This document shows, piece by piece, positions 26,748-34,644 of a stretch of DNA of 64,000 nt. Origin of the DNA: Salinimicrobium profundisediminis (lineage in GTDB: Bacteria; Bacteroidota; Bacteroidia; Flavobacteriales; Flavobacteriaceae); contig NZ_JAPJDA010000018.1 in assembly GCF_026241755.1 (NCBI RefSeq), positions 31,595 through 95,594 on the forward strand. The letters run 5' to 3'. The position numbers and the translations under genes were made by a program. The notes beneath the pieces are model-generated. The model was not told the origin of the DNA and searched no databases. It saw only the letters and a program-made list of their open reading frames with translations. The first letter of the stretch is position 1. The number at the start of each line of letters is the position of its first letter.

Positions 26748-27179
26748 AAATGATAGAATTTTTCTGCATTTATACCCATCAGCTTTTCAAGAAAAATATC
26801 TCCCCGCTCCCTGCAATAGTCCTTAATAATTCCCACAGTATCACTATAGCTTCCTGCAGCGAGACATACCGGCTAATCGGATCCATACATCAGTCTGTTC
26901 TCACCAAAAGCTTTGCTTACTACTTCAAAAAAAGAGCTGAAATCGTTCTTTGTACACTTAAAATTCCCTGTCTCGGTTAAAAATCCTGAGATTTTACAAT
27001 AGACATTCTTATGACTACTTAATACTCTGATATTCTCTACCCATTCATTCGAGAGACCTTTAGCTATTTGAGGTTTACCCATATGATCCAATACAAAAAG
27101 CTGGCGCAGGAAATTCCTTTACAAGCTGGATAACTTCCGGCAATTGATGTTACAGTACAAGTAGATCGAAAGTACTCCA
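26744..27179 (-). pseudogene. Broken amidohydrolase (fuconolactonase-like), 5' half missing
   Basis: Reading the minus strand from about 27179 gives TFDLLVL, a TAA stop (27150-27152), then HQLPEVIQLVKEFPAPAF; after a frameshift near 27095 the frame continues VLDHMGKPQIAKGLSNEW, NVYCKISGFLTE and RLMYGSD; then TAG (26873-26875) stands where the family has Trp (GSDWP), followed by PVCLAAGSYSDTVGIIKDYC to a TGA that overlaps the GH95 ATG. This is the C-terminal half of the COG3618 amidohydrolase family, which includes L-fucono-lactonases and related sugar lactonases. Two nonsense changes, one frameshift and loss of the N-terminal half make it non-functional. Confidence 0.88.
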
Positions 27180-27229
27180 GGTTTTTCTTTTCCTGCTTCA
27201 CCAAATCTTATTAGTTTATTTAAAATATT

Positions 27230-29020
27230 TTAGTAATTATCTATTTTGAATGTCCATGCATCATGGGAGGGTAATTCATTATATTTAATTCCACTGGTGT
27301 TAATAAACATTTTACTGTTTTTGTAGCTCCAGTCAAGTTCTCTTTCAAGACCGAGCATTTTCACTGTAGCTCCTGGTTTTGGCTTTGGAATATTTAGTTG
27401 TAAAGAATCCTCGGGCCATTCAAAACTAATTGCATACAGGGAGTTGTTCTTTTTAGTGTAAGCAATGTGTGTTTTTAATGAAGTGTATTGTCCCTGTAAC
27501 CCTGGCTGAATCTTTTCCTGATCTAAGTAGAAAGCATCACCAGGAATAATTTCTTTCTCACCTCCTTTACTGCTCCAGGATAGTGTAACCTTTGCATTCT
27601 GCTTCTTTTCTCTGTAATTCAATACCAGTTTATAAGGTTTCCCGGCCTTTAAATCAACTACTGCATTTTCTGAGTAGCTGGTATTTGCATTCATTACTTC
27701 AGCCTCTTTATCTGGAGCTGTGTAATTGTTATTTATAATTGTTCTTTCATCAAGCTCCAGAATTGCTTCATCATCTGCATCTAATTCAATGTTATATTTG
27801 CCATTTTTGGGAGCAACAAGATAGCCTTCCCACCTCACGGAAAAATCATCTTCTCTAATTCCTTTTAATGGAGAGTTACGTACCCAATTAAAATTGATCA
27901 CCTCATCTACCCTGGAAATTTGCACCTCTTTCTCTTCTTCAGTAATATCAAATGCTTCTGCTCCATAAATTGCCTCGCCGTTTATTTCGAGCCAGTTTCC
28001 TAGTTGTACAAGTCGCTCCTGCTGTATTAATGGAATTTGACCATCGGCTCCAGGACCAACATTCAAGATCATTCCTCCTCCATTAGCTACAGCCTGAACA
28101 AATTTCTCAACAAGTTCCTTAGAGGTTCCATATGCCTCCAGGTCTTCATTTCGGTTGAGTCCAAAAGAACGTCCTATACCCCTAACTTCAGCCCATGGCC
28201 TGGAGGTTTCTTTGATTCCTGCACTGTACTCAGGGGTAAGAAAACCCACATCGAGTCCGCTTCCCCACCGGTTGTTTACAATTGCCTCATCTCCAACAAG
28301 ATTATAATACCAGTTAATAAGCTCTGCAGAGTACCATTGTTTGGCTGAATTATACCATTCTCCATCCGCAAAAATTAACGAAGGTTTATACGTGCTTACA
28401 AGCTCCTTGAATTGAGGTATCATGTAAGTTTCCACATAAGTGTTTATGCTGTCGTGAGGATCACTGTACCACCTATGCAGTGGGTGATTCCATTCTGGTA
28501 AAGAATAATATAACCCCATTTTAAGTCCCGAATCTCTAACTGCTTCTGTAACTTCTCCAACTATGTCTCTTTTGGGACCTGTATCTACACTATTCCAGTT
28601 ACGGTTATACTTACTTGGCCAAAGGGCGTACCCATCATGATGTTTAGAGACTAAAACAACATATTTAGCTCCCGCTCTTTTAAATAAATCTGCCCATTCT
28701 TCAGGATCAAATAGCTCGGCCTTAAATTCATTGGTAAGATCATTATAGGTAAAGTCGCTTCCATAGGTCTTTTTTAAAAAATTAGTACGTAAGCTGTCGT
28801 TCATTTGTAAACCACGCAGGTACCATTCAGAATAACTTTCCTTTCCTCCATAAGCCGGAACCGAATATAATCCCCAGTGAATAAAAATGCCTAGTTTGGC
28901 ATCCTGAAACCAGTTGGGGAAACTTCTCTCTTCAATTGCCCTTTTTGCCTCTTCATGTGTTGTTTGAGCTATAACTGAGCTAAAAAATAATAAGCTTAAA
29001 AAAGTAAATATTCTTTTCAT
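27230..29020 (-). CDS. GH29 alpha-L-fucosidase with PA14-like domain (B)
   Basis: A 596-residue secreted enzyme with signal peptide (about 1-18). The GH29 barrel spans about 30-350: FPNWFQDAKLGIFIHWGLYS, KHHDGYALWPS, and the nucleophile Asp in SLIFADGEWYNS near residue 220. Residues about 385-510 resemble a PA14-type beta domain (VRWEGYLVAPKNGKYNIELD, LSWSSKGG), often for carbohydrate binding. A beta-sandwich tail ends the protein. The motif resembles GH29-A enzymes of broad specificity, but the subfamily call is tentative. It is now the first intact gene of the operon. Confidence 0.93.
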   Translation of the reverse strand: MKRIFTFLSLLFFSSVIAQTTHEEAKRAIEERSFPNWFQDAKLGIFIHWGLYSVPAYGGKESYSEWYLRGLQMNDSLRTNFLKKTYGSDFTYNDLTNEFKAELFDPEEWADLFKRAGAKYVVLVSKHHDGYALWPSKYNRNWNSVDTGPKRDIVGEVTEAVRDSGLKMGLYYSLPEWNHPLHRWYSDPHDSINTYVETYMIPQFKELVSTYKPSLIFADGEWYNSAKQWYSAELINWYYNLVGDEAIVNNRWGSGLDVGFLTPEYSAGIKETSRPWAEVRGIGRSFGLNRNEDLEAYGTSKELVEKFVQAVANGGGMILNVGPGADGQIPLIQQERLVQLGNWLEINGEAIYGAEAFDITEEEKEVQISRVDEVINFNWVRNSPLKGIREDDFSVRWEGYLVAPKNGKYNIELDADDEAILELDERTIINNNYTAPDKEAEVMNANTSYSENAVVDLKAGKPYKLVLNYREKKQNAKVTLSWSSKGGEKEIIPGDAFYLDQEKIQPGLQGQYTSLKTHIAYTKKNNSLYAISFEWPEDSLQLNIPKPKPGATVKMLGLERELDWSYKNSKMFINTSGIKYNELPSHDAWTFKIDNY

Positions 29021-29152
29021 TTATCCATTAAATTTAATAAATCCTCCATTTATAGGGAAATTTGTACCGGTGATAAGAGAAGCTTCATCAGAACATAATT
29101 AAACTGTTAAGCCGGCTACCCATCGGGATTTCCCATTCTTCCCAGAGGTTAA
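29021..29152 (-). pseudogene. SDR dehydrogenase remnant (C-terminal end only)
   Basis: On the minus strand PLGRMGNPD is followed, after a frameshift near 29125, by VAGLTV, an in-frame TAA, and LCSDEASLITGTNFPINGG with FIKFNG and a stop at 29021. This is the conserved C-terminal end of classical SDR enzymes. Only about 40 codons survive. In oxidative fucose pathways an SDR oxidises 2-keto-3-deoxy-fuconate, so it may be a relic of that step. Confidence 0.75.
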
Positions 29153-29156
29153 GTTT

Positions 29157-29228
29157 TAGAAAGTTTATATTTTGAAAAGCAACAGCTACATTGTCATTAG
29201 GAGATATAATTACAGCTTTTTCCAAAAA
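29157..29228 (-). pseudogene. Altronate dehydratase (UxaA)-like N-terminal remnant
   Basis: The minus strand reads LEKAVIISPNDNVAVAFQNI and then NFLK before the frame runs into the SDR remnant. The pattern (hydrophobic strand, P-x-DNVAVA, short helix) matches the N-terminal SAF-type domain of UxaA-family sugar-acid dehydratases. No ATG is left, only TTG. The fusion to an SDR tail points to an internal deletion. Short, so the family call is moderate. Confidence 0.5.
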
Positions 29229-29256
29229 AGATTATAATAAGTTAAAAATATCATTT

Positions 29257-29264
29257 CAAAGATA
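29257..29264 (-). promoter_or_regulatory. Candidate -7 box of the fucosidase operon
   Basis: TATCTTTG (minus strand) fits TAnnTTTG. It is about 29 nt before the dehydratase remnant and some 240 nt before the first intact gene. The direct repeats at 29287-29322 begin just upstream of its -33 region, as expected for an AraC-type activator site. Confidence 0.5.
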
Positions 29265-29286
29265 AGCTCCATAAAAACGAAATATG

Positions 29287-29322
29287 TGAACAATATTTAC
29301 AATGTGTTGAACAATATTTGCA
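29287..29322. promoter_or_regulatory. Direct-repeat operator for the AraC-type regulator
   Basis: TGAACAATATTTACA (29287-29301) and TGAACAATATTTGCA (29308-29322) differ at one base and repeat every 21 bp, two helical turns. AraC-family activators bind such direct repeats beside the -35/-33 element. The pair sits between the regulator gene and the fucosidase promoter. Confidence 0.6.
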
Positions 29323-29382
29323 CATCCTTCTTTTTTTAATTTCATTTATATAAAAAATTGGCGAGAGCCGTGATTTTAATCA

Positions 29383-30252
29383 ATGAAACTTCAATTTTTA
29401 TATAAATATCTTACCCGAAATATTAAATTTTCTGTTCATGAGGCCAGGGAATTCCTCAAACTATGGCATTACCACCCTGAGCTGGAACTGGTGTATATTG
29501 TTGAAGGAGAAGGCACATTGTATGCTGGCGATTTTATAGGGGATTACAAAAAAGATGATATTTTTATTCTGGGACAAAATGTACCTCATATGTTCTATAG
29601 TAAATATTCAAATGAAAATACTAAAATTTCAAAAGCTTATGTTTTTCATATTAATGAATCCTTTTTAAGCAGAAATAGTAAAGACTTGCCTGAATTTTCT
29701 TTTTTAAAACAAATTGTTACAATAAGCAAAAGGGGTGTTCTATTCCGACAGCCGGAAAATATTCACATTCGGCAAATATTGGACAACATTGACAGTGAAT
29801 CTCATTCCGAGAATGCTCTTAATGTTCTTAACATTTTACTGAAATTATCCAGGTATAAAACCTATACGAGCCTCGGAAGTTTAACCTGGTTGAATTATTA
29901 TAAAATTTCAGAAAAAAGAGTGAATGATGCAGTTGAATATATCATGCTGCATTTTAAAGAAGATATTACCCTAGGCAAGGTAGCAGAAAGATCTGGTATG
30001 AATAAATCTGCTTTTTGTAGATATTTTAAAAAGAGTACCGGCAAACCGTTTATTACCTTCTTGAATGAGTTTCGAATAAATTACTCCTGTAAATTATTAC
30101 TTGAGACATCTCCCGTAAAAACAATTTCTGAAGTTTCGTACCTGTCAGGATTTAACAGCCTTTCTTATTTTAATAGAACCTTTAAAAAAATCAACAAGGT
30201 CTCCCCTAGCCAGTATCAAGCTATGAAGAGCAACGCCTTATATCAGGAATAA
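29383..30252 (+). CDS. AraC family transcriptional regulator with cupin sensor
   Basis: A 289-residue regulator. Residues about 15-130 form a cupin-like sensor (FLKLWHYHPELELVYIVEGE, GDFIGDYKKDDIFILGQNVPH). Residues about 185-285 hold two helix-turn-helix motifs: ITLGKVAERSGMNKSAFCRYF and TISEVSYLSGFNSLSYFNRTF, ending in KKINKVSPSQYQ. It is divergent from the fucosidase operon and separated from it by a pair of direct repeats, so it probably activates the operon in response to a sugar such as fucose. The ligand is inferred from context only. Confidence 0.92.
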   Translation: MKLQFLYKYLTRNIKFSVHEAREFLKLWHYHPELELVYIVEGEGTLYAGDFIGDYKKDDIFILGQNVPHMFYSKYSNENTKISKAYVFHINESFLSRNSKDLPEFSFLKQIVTISKRGVLFRQPENIHIRQILDNIDSESHSENALNVLNILLKLSRYKTYTSLGSLTWLNYYKISEKRVNDAVEYIMLHFKEDITLGKVAERSGMNKSAFCRYFKKSTGKPFITFLNEFRINYSCKLLLETSPVKTISEVSYLSGFNSLSYFNRTFKKINKVSPSQYQAMKSNALYQE

Positions 30253-30342
30253 ATAAGAGAAAAAGCATATAAATAATGAATTCTCAAGAATAAATGGAAG
30301 TTACTTCTTCAGAAATCTTCTTATCATTTCTCTCACCCTCCC

Positions 30343-30477
30343 ATGAGCAGATCCAAAGACCTAAATCATCTTACGGGCTACATCAATATTCTTCATTATA
30401 AGTCCTCTCCTTTCAATCAGTTTCTCTTCACCCTCGAATTAACCGATGAGCTTCTGGAGGAGATCAACAGAGGTTAG
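30343..30477 (+). CDS. Small hypothetical ORF
   Basis: A 44-codon frame from an ATG: MSRSKDLNHLTGYINILHYK, then SSPFNQFLFTLELTDELLEE with a short INRG end. Its composition looks protein-like, with an amphipathic C-terminal helix. It converges with the antiporter gene and its stop overlaps that gene's stop by three bases. There is no family match I can name and no clear ribosome-binding site, so it may be a gene remnant. Confidence 0.25.
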   Translation: MSRSKDLNHLTGYINILHYKSSPFNQFLFTLELTDELLEEINRG

Positions 30478-32354
30478 TTTTCGCTTTCAAATTTCTCTAC
30501 TGTCTCTTCGTAGTTCTCTTCCTGTTCTTCTTCTTCCTTCTTGATCTTTTTACCTAAATAAACCAATTGGTATCCGCTGTTAATTTCCACTTCTGAACTG
30601 TGGGATGGGATAATCCTTAATTCGCCGGTATCGGTCTTTACAAAAAGCGGAATAATGTCGGGATCGGTTTTAGAAATTTCCAGTAAACCTTCATAATGCG
30701 CCCTGCTGTTGAGTACTACCTCATGAATGGTGGGATAGCTTCTGGCCACTTCAGTTAATTTAATATAATCATCGGTGTGAGAAAATAATCCTTCGGAAGG
30801 ATTTGTCTCCGGATCATTCATTTCATCCGAAGAAATAAGCCTGAAAGAGCCCTTTTCCCCATACTGGTTGGTAAACTTGTTTATCGCAGTTTTATTGATA
30901 TCACTGTTCCCGGTCATAGCCATGAGGTAACCAACATCATTGAGCTCAACATTGTTGAAAAGATCGTCTTCATAAACACTACCTGCAATAGCATCAAGGC
31001 CCAGATCCTTCGCCTTCATTACGTTATCACCATTGTTATCCATCAGCACCACATGCCTATTATTGTCTTGCAGGTATTTACCAATAAGCCTTGAAACAGA
31101 AGATGCGCCAATAATGAGAATTCCCTCTGCGTCTTTTACAAAAACACCTACCAGTTTAGCAAAGATGCGCGCCGTGGTGGCATTGAGCAGTACAGAGAGT
31201 AATACTACCATAAAGACCAGCGGAGTGATATATTCGGCTCCCGGAACTCCTTCCCTGGCCAGTTTAAGCCCAAAAAGGGAAGCAATACCGGCCGCAACAA
31301 TACCACGGGGGCCAACCCAGCTGATAAAGGCAATCTCATTGGCTTTAAGATTAGAACCCAGGGAACTAAGAATAACCCCAATAGGCCGTACAATGAACAC
31401 GACTGCCCCAAACAACATAGCCGCTTTCCAGTTGTAAATAAGTAACAGGTCAGAGATTTCGATATTTGCTGCAAGGAGAATGAATAGGATCGAAATGAGC
31501 AGTACGCTCAGAGACTCTTTAAAATAAAGCAGTTCCTTGATGTTTGGCAGGTTTTTGTTACCCATAACCATTCCCATAACCACTACTGCTAAAAGTCCGC
31601 TTTCATGGGCAAATGTATCGGCAAGTACAAATACCCCAAGTACCGTGGCCAGGGTGAAAACATTAAGCAGGTAGTGAGGTATTACGTTCCGCTTTATAAG
31701 CAGGGCCAGGATATGAGCAAAGGTGAAACCAAAGGTGAAACCAAATAGAATGATCTTCCCGAATTCTGTAAGCGCTGTAATAGTAAAATCCTGCCCACCT
31801 TCAACGCGAATAAATTCATACATCAAAACGGCAATCAGTGCGCCAATAGGATCTATCAAAATTCCTTCCCATTTCAGGATGGAGGAAACATGAGTTTTAA
31901 GAGGAATATTCCGAAGAATAGGTGCAATAACCGTAGGTCCTGTAACTATAATAAGCGACGAAAACAGGAAAGATATTTGCCACGAGAACCCGTATATAAA
32001 ATGTGCTGCAAGCCCGGCGCCAAAAAAGGTAACTACAACCCCCACACTTATCAGCTTCACGATAACGGGACCAATATTTCCCACCTCGCCACGCCTTAAG
32101 GTAAGTCCTCCTTCAAAAAGAATGACCGCAATAGCCAGAGAAACGAAATAAAATAAGCTCTCTCCGGGAAATACGCCTTCTTCCCCATTCCAAATAGGCT
32201 CGAGCCACTTTGTTCCGTCATGGGAAATTAGTGTGGAAAAAGGGCCTACAAAAAGGCCTATAAGTATAAGCGGAAGAATTGCCGGTGTCTTTGTTTTCCA
32301 GGCAACCCACTGCGCCAGTATTCCCAGGATAACTAAGCCTGCTAGTTCTAACAT
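30474..32354 (-). CDS. Cation:proton antiporter with RCK (TrkA-N) domain
   Basis: A 626-residue protein with a 12-13-helix Na+/H+ exchanger domain at about 1-400 and a cytoplasmic Rossmann TrkA-N domain starting GILIIGASSVSRLIGKYL near residue 412 (VVLMDNNGDNV carries the nucleotide-binding acidic end). A C-terminal regulatory stretch follows, ending in a Glu-rich tail. It opens MLELAGLVILGILAQWVAWK, typical of the NhaP/CPA1-like branch. It probably exports Na+ or K+ against protons and senses nucleotides through the RCK part. It is the first of three antiporters in a row. Confidence 0.92.
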   Translation of the reverse strand: MLELAGLVILGILAQWVAWKTKTPAILPLILIGLFVGPFSTLISHDGTKWLEPIWNGEEGVFPGESLFYFVSLAIAVILFEGGLTLRRGEVGNIGPVIVKLISVGVVVTFFGAGLAAHFIYGFSWQISFLFSSLIIVTGPTVIAPILRNIPLKTHVSSILKWEGILIDPIGALIAVLMYEFIRVEGGQDFTITALTEFGKIILFGFTFGFTFAHILALLIKRNVIPHYLLNVFTLATVLGVFVLADTFAHESGLLAVVVMGMVMGNKNLPNIKELLYFKESLSVLLISILFILLAANIEISDLLLIYNWKAAMLFGAVVFIVRPIGVILSSLGSNLKANEIAFISWVGPRGIVAAGIASLFGLKLAREGVPGAEYITPLVFMVVLLSVLLNATTARIFAKLVGVFVKDAEGILIIGASSVSRLIGKYLQDNNRHVVLMDNNGDNVMKAKDLGLDAIAGSVYEDDLFNNVELNDVGYLMAMTGNSDINKTAINKFTNQYGEKGSFRLISSDEMNDPETNPSEGLFSHTDDYIKLTEVARSYPTIHEVVLNSRAHYEGLLEISKTDPDIIPLFVKTDTGELRIIPSHSSEVEINSGYQLVYLGKKIKKEEEEQEENYEETVEKFESEN

Positions 32355-32455
32355 GTGTTATTTACTTTTGTATAGAAATTAGCCATAAAGTTAACTTTTT
32401 ATGCGTTAACTGCAGAATCTCTGTGATTCAGTACGTTTTGTTTCTTCGGAAGAAG

Positions 32456-34483
32456 CTAAGGAAAAATAATAATACGGCTCTTGTCAAAGAAATATTTTTC
32501 CAGTTTGGCAGGAATACCGCTTAGTACATTCTGAAAGGATTTTGACCCTTTTCTGGCCGAAACCAGCACCACAATATCCTCTTCCTGCATGTCCCTGCCC
32601 AAAATGAGAAAATCGTTCCACTCCTTGAAGATCTTATAGGTCACAGGAGAATCGCTCTTCATTTTTTTAAACTGCTCTGAAATTGCCATTTTTGACACCT
32701 CGTTGCAATAGATCACCACCGGGACACTAAGCTCTTTAGAGAGCACTTCTATCTTGCTTACCCATAAAGAGAAACCTTCTTCCTCTTCGGCAAGTGCCGG
32801 TACAACTAAAAACAACCGCTTATGGGTGGCAAGTGGCCTGCTAAAGTGAGTAATAAAGGAAGTTTTATTGTTGGCAGCAATAATGCGCTCCATCTTTTTG
32901 CCAATAAGTTTATCGATAAGCCCTTTTTCTGAAGGCCATCCAAAAATGACAAGATCGGCAATGATTTCCCTTGCCTTTCTGGCAATTCCATGCGCAACAT
33001 TGTGATCTATGGTAGCATGTATGGTAACTTCAGCTTCGGCGGCAGATGCCTGTGAAACAAAATCTTCAAGTTTATTGGTAGCACGGGCAATATTAATTTC
33101 TGCTTCGGCATTATTGGGCACTACCGAAAGTATAGAAATGGGATTGGGAGACGCCTTATCCTTGATCAGGATTGCGAACTCAAGCAACTTGTCAAAATTC
33201 AGAATATTGGCAATAGGCAGTAAGATGGTTTCATTTTTAAAAGCTTCGGCGTTTTTTACCTCTTTTGAGAGATCTTTATCAGATTCAGCTTTCAGTTTAC
33301 CTGCCGCCCTTTGTGTGGCAAGAGTGGCAACTATAGAGGTGGCCAGGATGAGGATAATTGTACCGTTTAAAATATTTTCATCTATGATCCCTGCGTTGAA
33401 ACCCACAATGATCACGGCAAGGGTCGCCGCAGCATGCCCGCTGCTCAACCCAAAAATGACCTTTCTCTGAGCCGCCGAATATTTGAAGGTGATTTGAGTG
33501 AGGAAGGAGGCAAGCCACTTTCCTAAAACAGCTACTACCGTTAGGGTCCCTGCCACCAATAGCGCCATAGGCCCACTAAAGATTACACTAATATCTACCA
33601 GCATCCCTACACTTATCAGGAAAAAAGGGATGAACAGGGAATTCCCGATGAATTCTACCCTGTTCATAAGTGCCGAAGAATGGGGGATTAGCCTGTTTAG
33701 GGCCAAACCTGCAAGAAAGGCTCCTATAATGGGTTCCACTCCCGCCAGTTCGGCTAGAAACGCCGATATAAACACGACAGTAAGCACAAATATGTAGTGG
33801 GAATGCTTTTCATTTTCCATGCTTGTAAAGAACCATTTGGCTATTCGGGGTACAAGAAAGAACATAATGACCGAAAAAATTGCGAGGGAGATCCCCAGCC
33901 GTTGCCAAAATGCAGCATTGAGGGTGCCTTCATGGTTTCCCATAATTATTGCAAGTACAATAAGTACCGCAGTATCTGTAAGTATAGTTCCACCTACAGT
34001 GATCGCCACAGCTTCGTTCTTTGATACCTTCAGTTTACTCACTATGGGATATGTGAGCAGGGTGTGGGTAGCAAACATACTGGCCGTTAAAAAACTGGCG
34101 TTGAAATCGTAATTCAGAAGAAAATAACAAACAGGGAAGCCTATTCCCAGGGGAATGCTAAACGTGAAAAATCCGAAGAGAAAACTTTTATTCCGGTTTG
34201 CTTTAAACTGGTTCATGTCGAGTTCAAGACCCGCAATAAACATGATGTAAAGCAAGCCTATGGTAGAAAATAGATCTATAGCAGCACTTTGTTCCAGGAT
34301 TCCTACACCATAGGGGCCAATAACAATCCCTGAAACAATAAGGATGATGATCCCGGGAATATTCAGGCGCCGTAATACAATGGGAGAAATGAGGATTATA
34401 AGCAGGATAAGCGAAAAAACCAGCACCGGATTGGATAGCGGCAATTCAAATTCATGTTTCAGCAACTCGAGGAATTCTTTCAT
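32456..34483 (-). CDS. Cation:proton antiporter with universal stress protein-like domains
   Basis: A 675-residue protein: an antiporter membrane domain at about 15-395 (PIVLRRLNIPGIIILIVSGI, VEPIIGAFLAGLALNRLIP) of CPA2 type, then two tandem cytoplasmic segments of Usp-like alpha/beta fold (about 415-540, with ILLPIANILNFDKLLEFAI, and 555-675, with RLFLVVPALAEEE). Usp domains bind nucleotides and can gate transport. The gene lies 102 nt upstream of the previous antiporter gene on the same strand. Ion specificity is not readable. Confidence 0.9.
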   Translation of the reverse strand: MKEFLELLKHEFELPLSNPVLVFSLILLIILISPIVLRRLNIPGIIILIVSGIVIGPYGVGILEQSAAIDLFSTIGLLYIMFIAGLELDMNQFKANRNKSFLFGFFTFSIPLGIGFPVCYFLLNYDFNASFLTASMFATHTLLTYPIVSKLKVSKNEAVAITVGGTILTDTAVLIVLAIIMGNHEGTLNAAFWQRLGISLAIFSVIMFFLVPRIAKWFFTSMENEKHSHYIFVLTVVFISAFLAELAGVEPIIGAFLAGLALNRLIPHSSALMNRVEFIGNSLFIPFFLISVGMLVDISVIFSGPMALLVAGTLTVVAVLGKWLASFLTQITFKYSAAQRKVIFGLSSGHAAATLAVIIVGFNAGIIDENILNGTIILILATSIVATLATQRAAGKLKAESDKDLSKEVKNAEAFKNETILLPIANILNFDKLLEFAILIKDKASPNPISILSVVPNNAEAEINIARATNKLEDFVSQASAAEAEVTIHATIDHNVAHGIARKAREIIADLVIFGWPSEKGLIDKLIGKKMERIIAANNKTSFITHFSRPLATHKRLFLVVPALAEEEEGFSLWVSKIEVLSKELSVPVVIYCNEVSKMAISEQFKKMKSDSPVTYKIFKEWNDFLILGRDMQEEDIVVLVSARKGSKSFQNVLSGIPAKLEKYFFDKSRIIIFP

Positions 34484-34644
34484 ATATTTCCAGTAAAGGA
34501 TTTAAATGTAGTAGATATTGTCACTCTTAAAATAAAATTCCTGCAAAAAATGCTATTTTTAAGTGATTTTTGACAGAATCGATCAGCTTCATTGTTTTGA
34601 AGTTTCCTTTTTATTGAGTTAAACCCACACTAAAATATCGGCTT

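Noticed and set aside
26750..26980. 76-codon plus-strand frame between GH95 and GH29 genes
   Set aside because: It is the antisense of the amidohydrolase remnant, which has clear family similarity on the minus strand.
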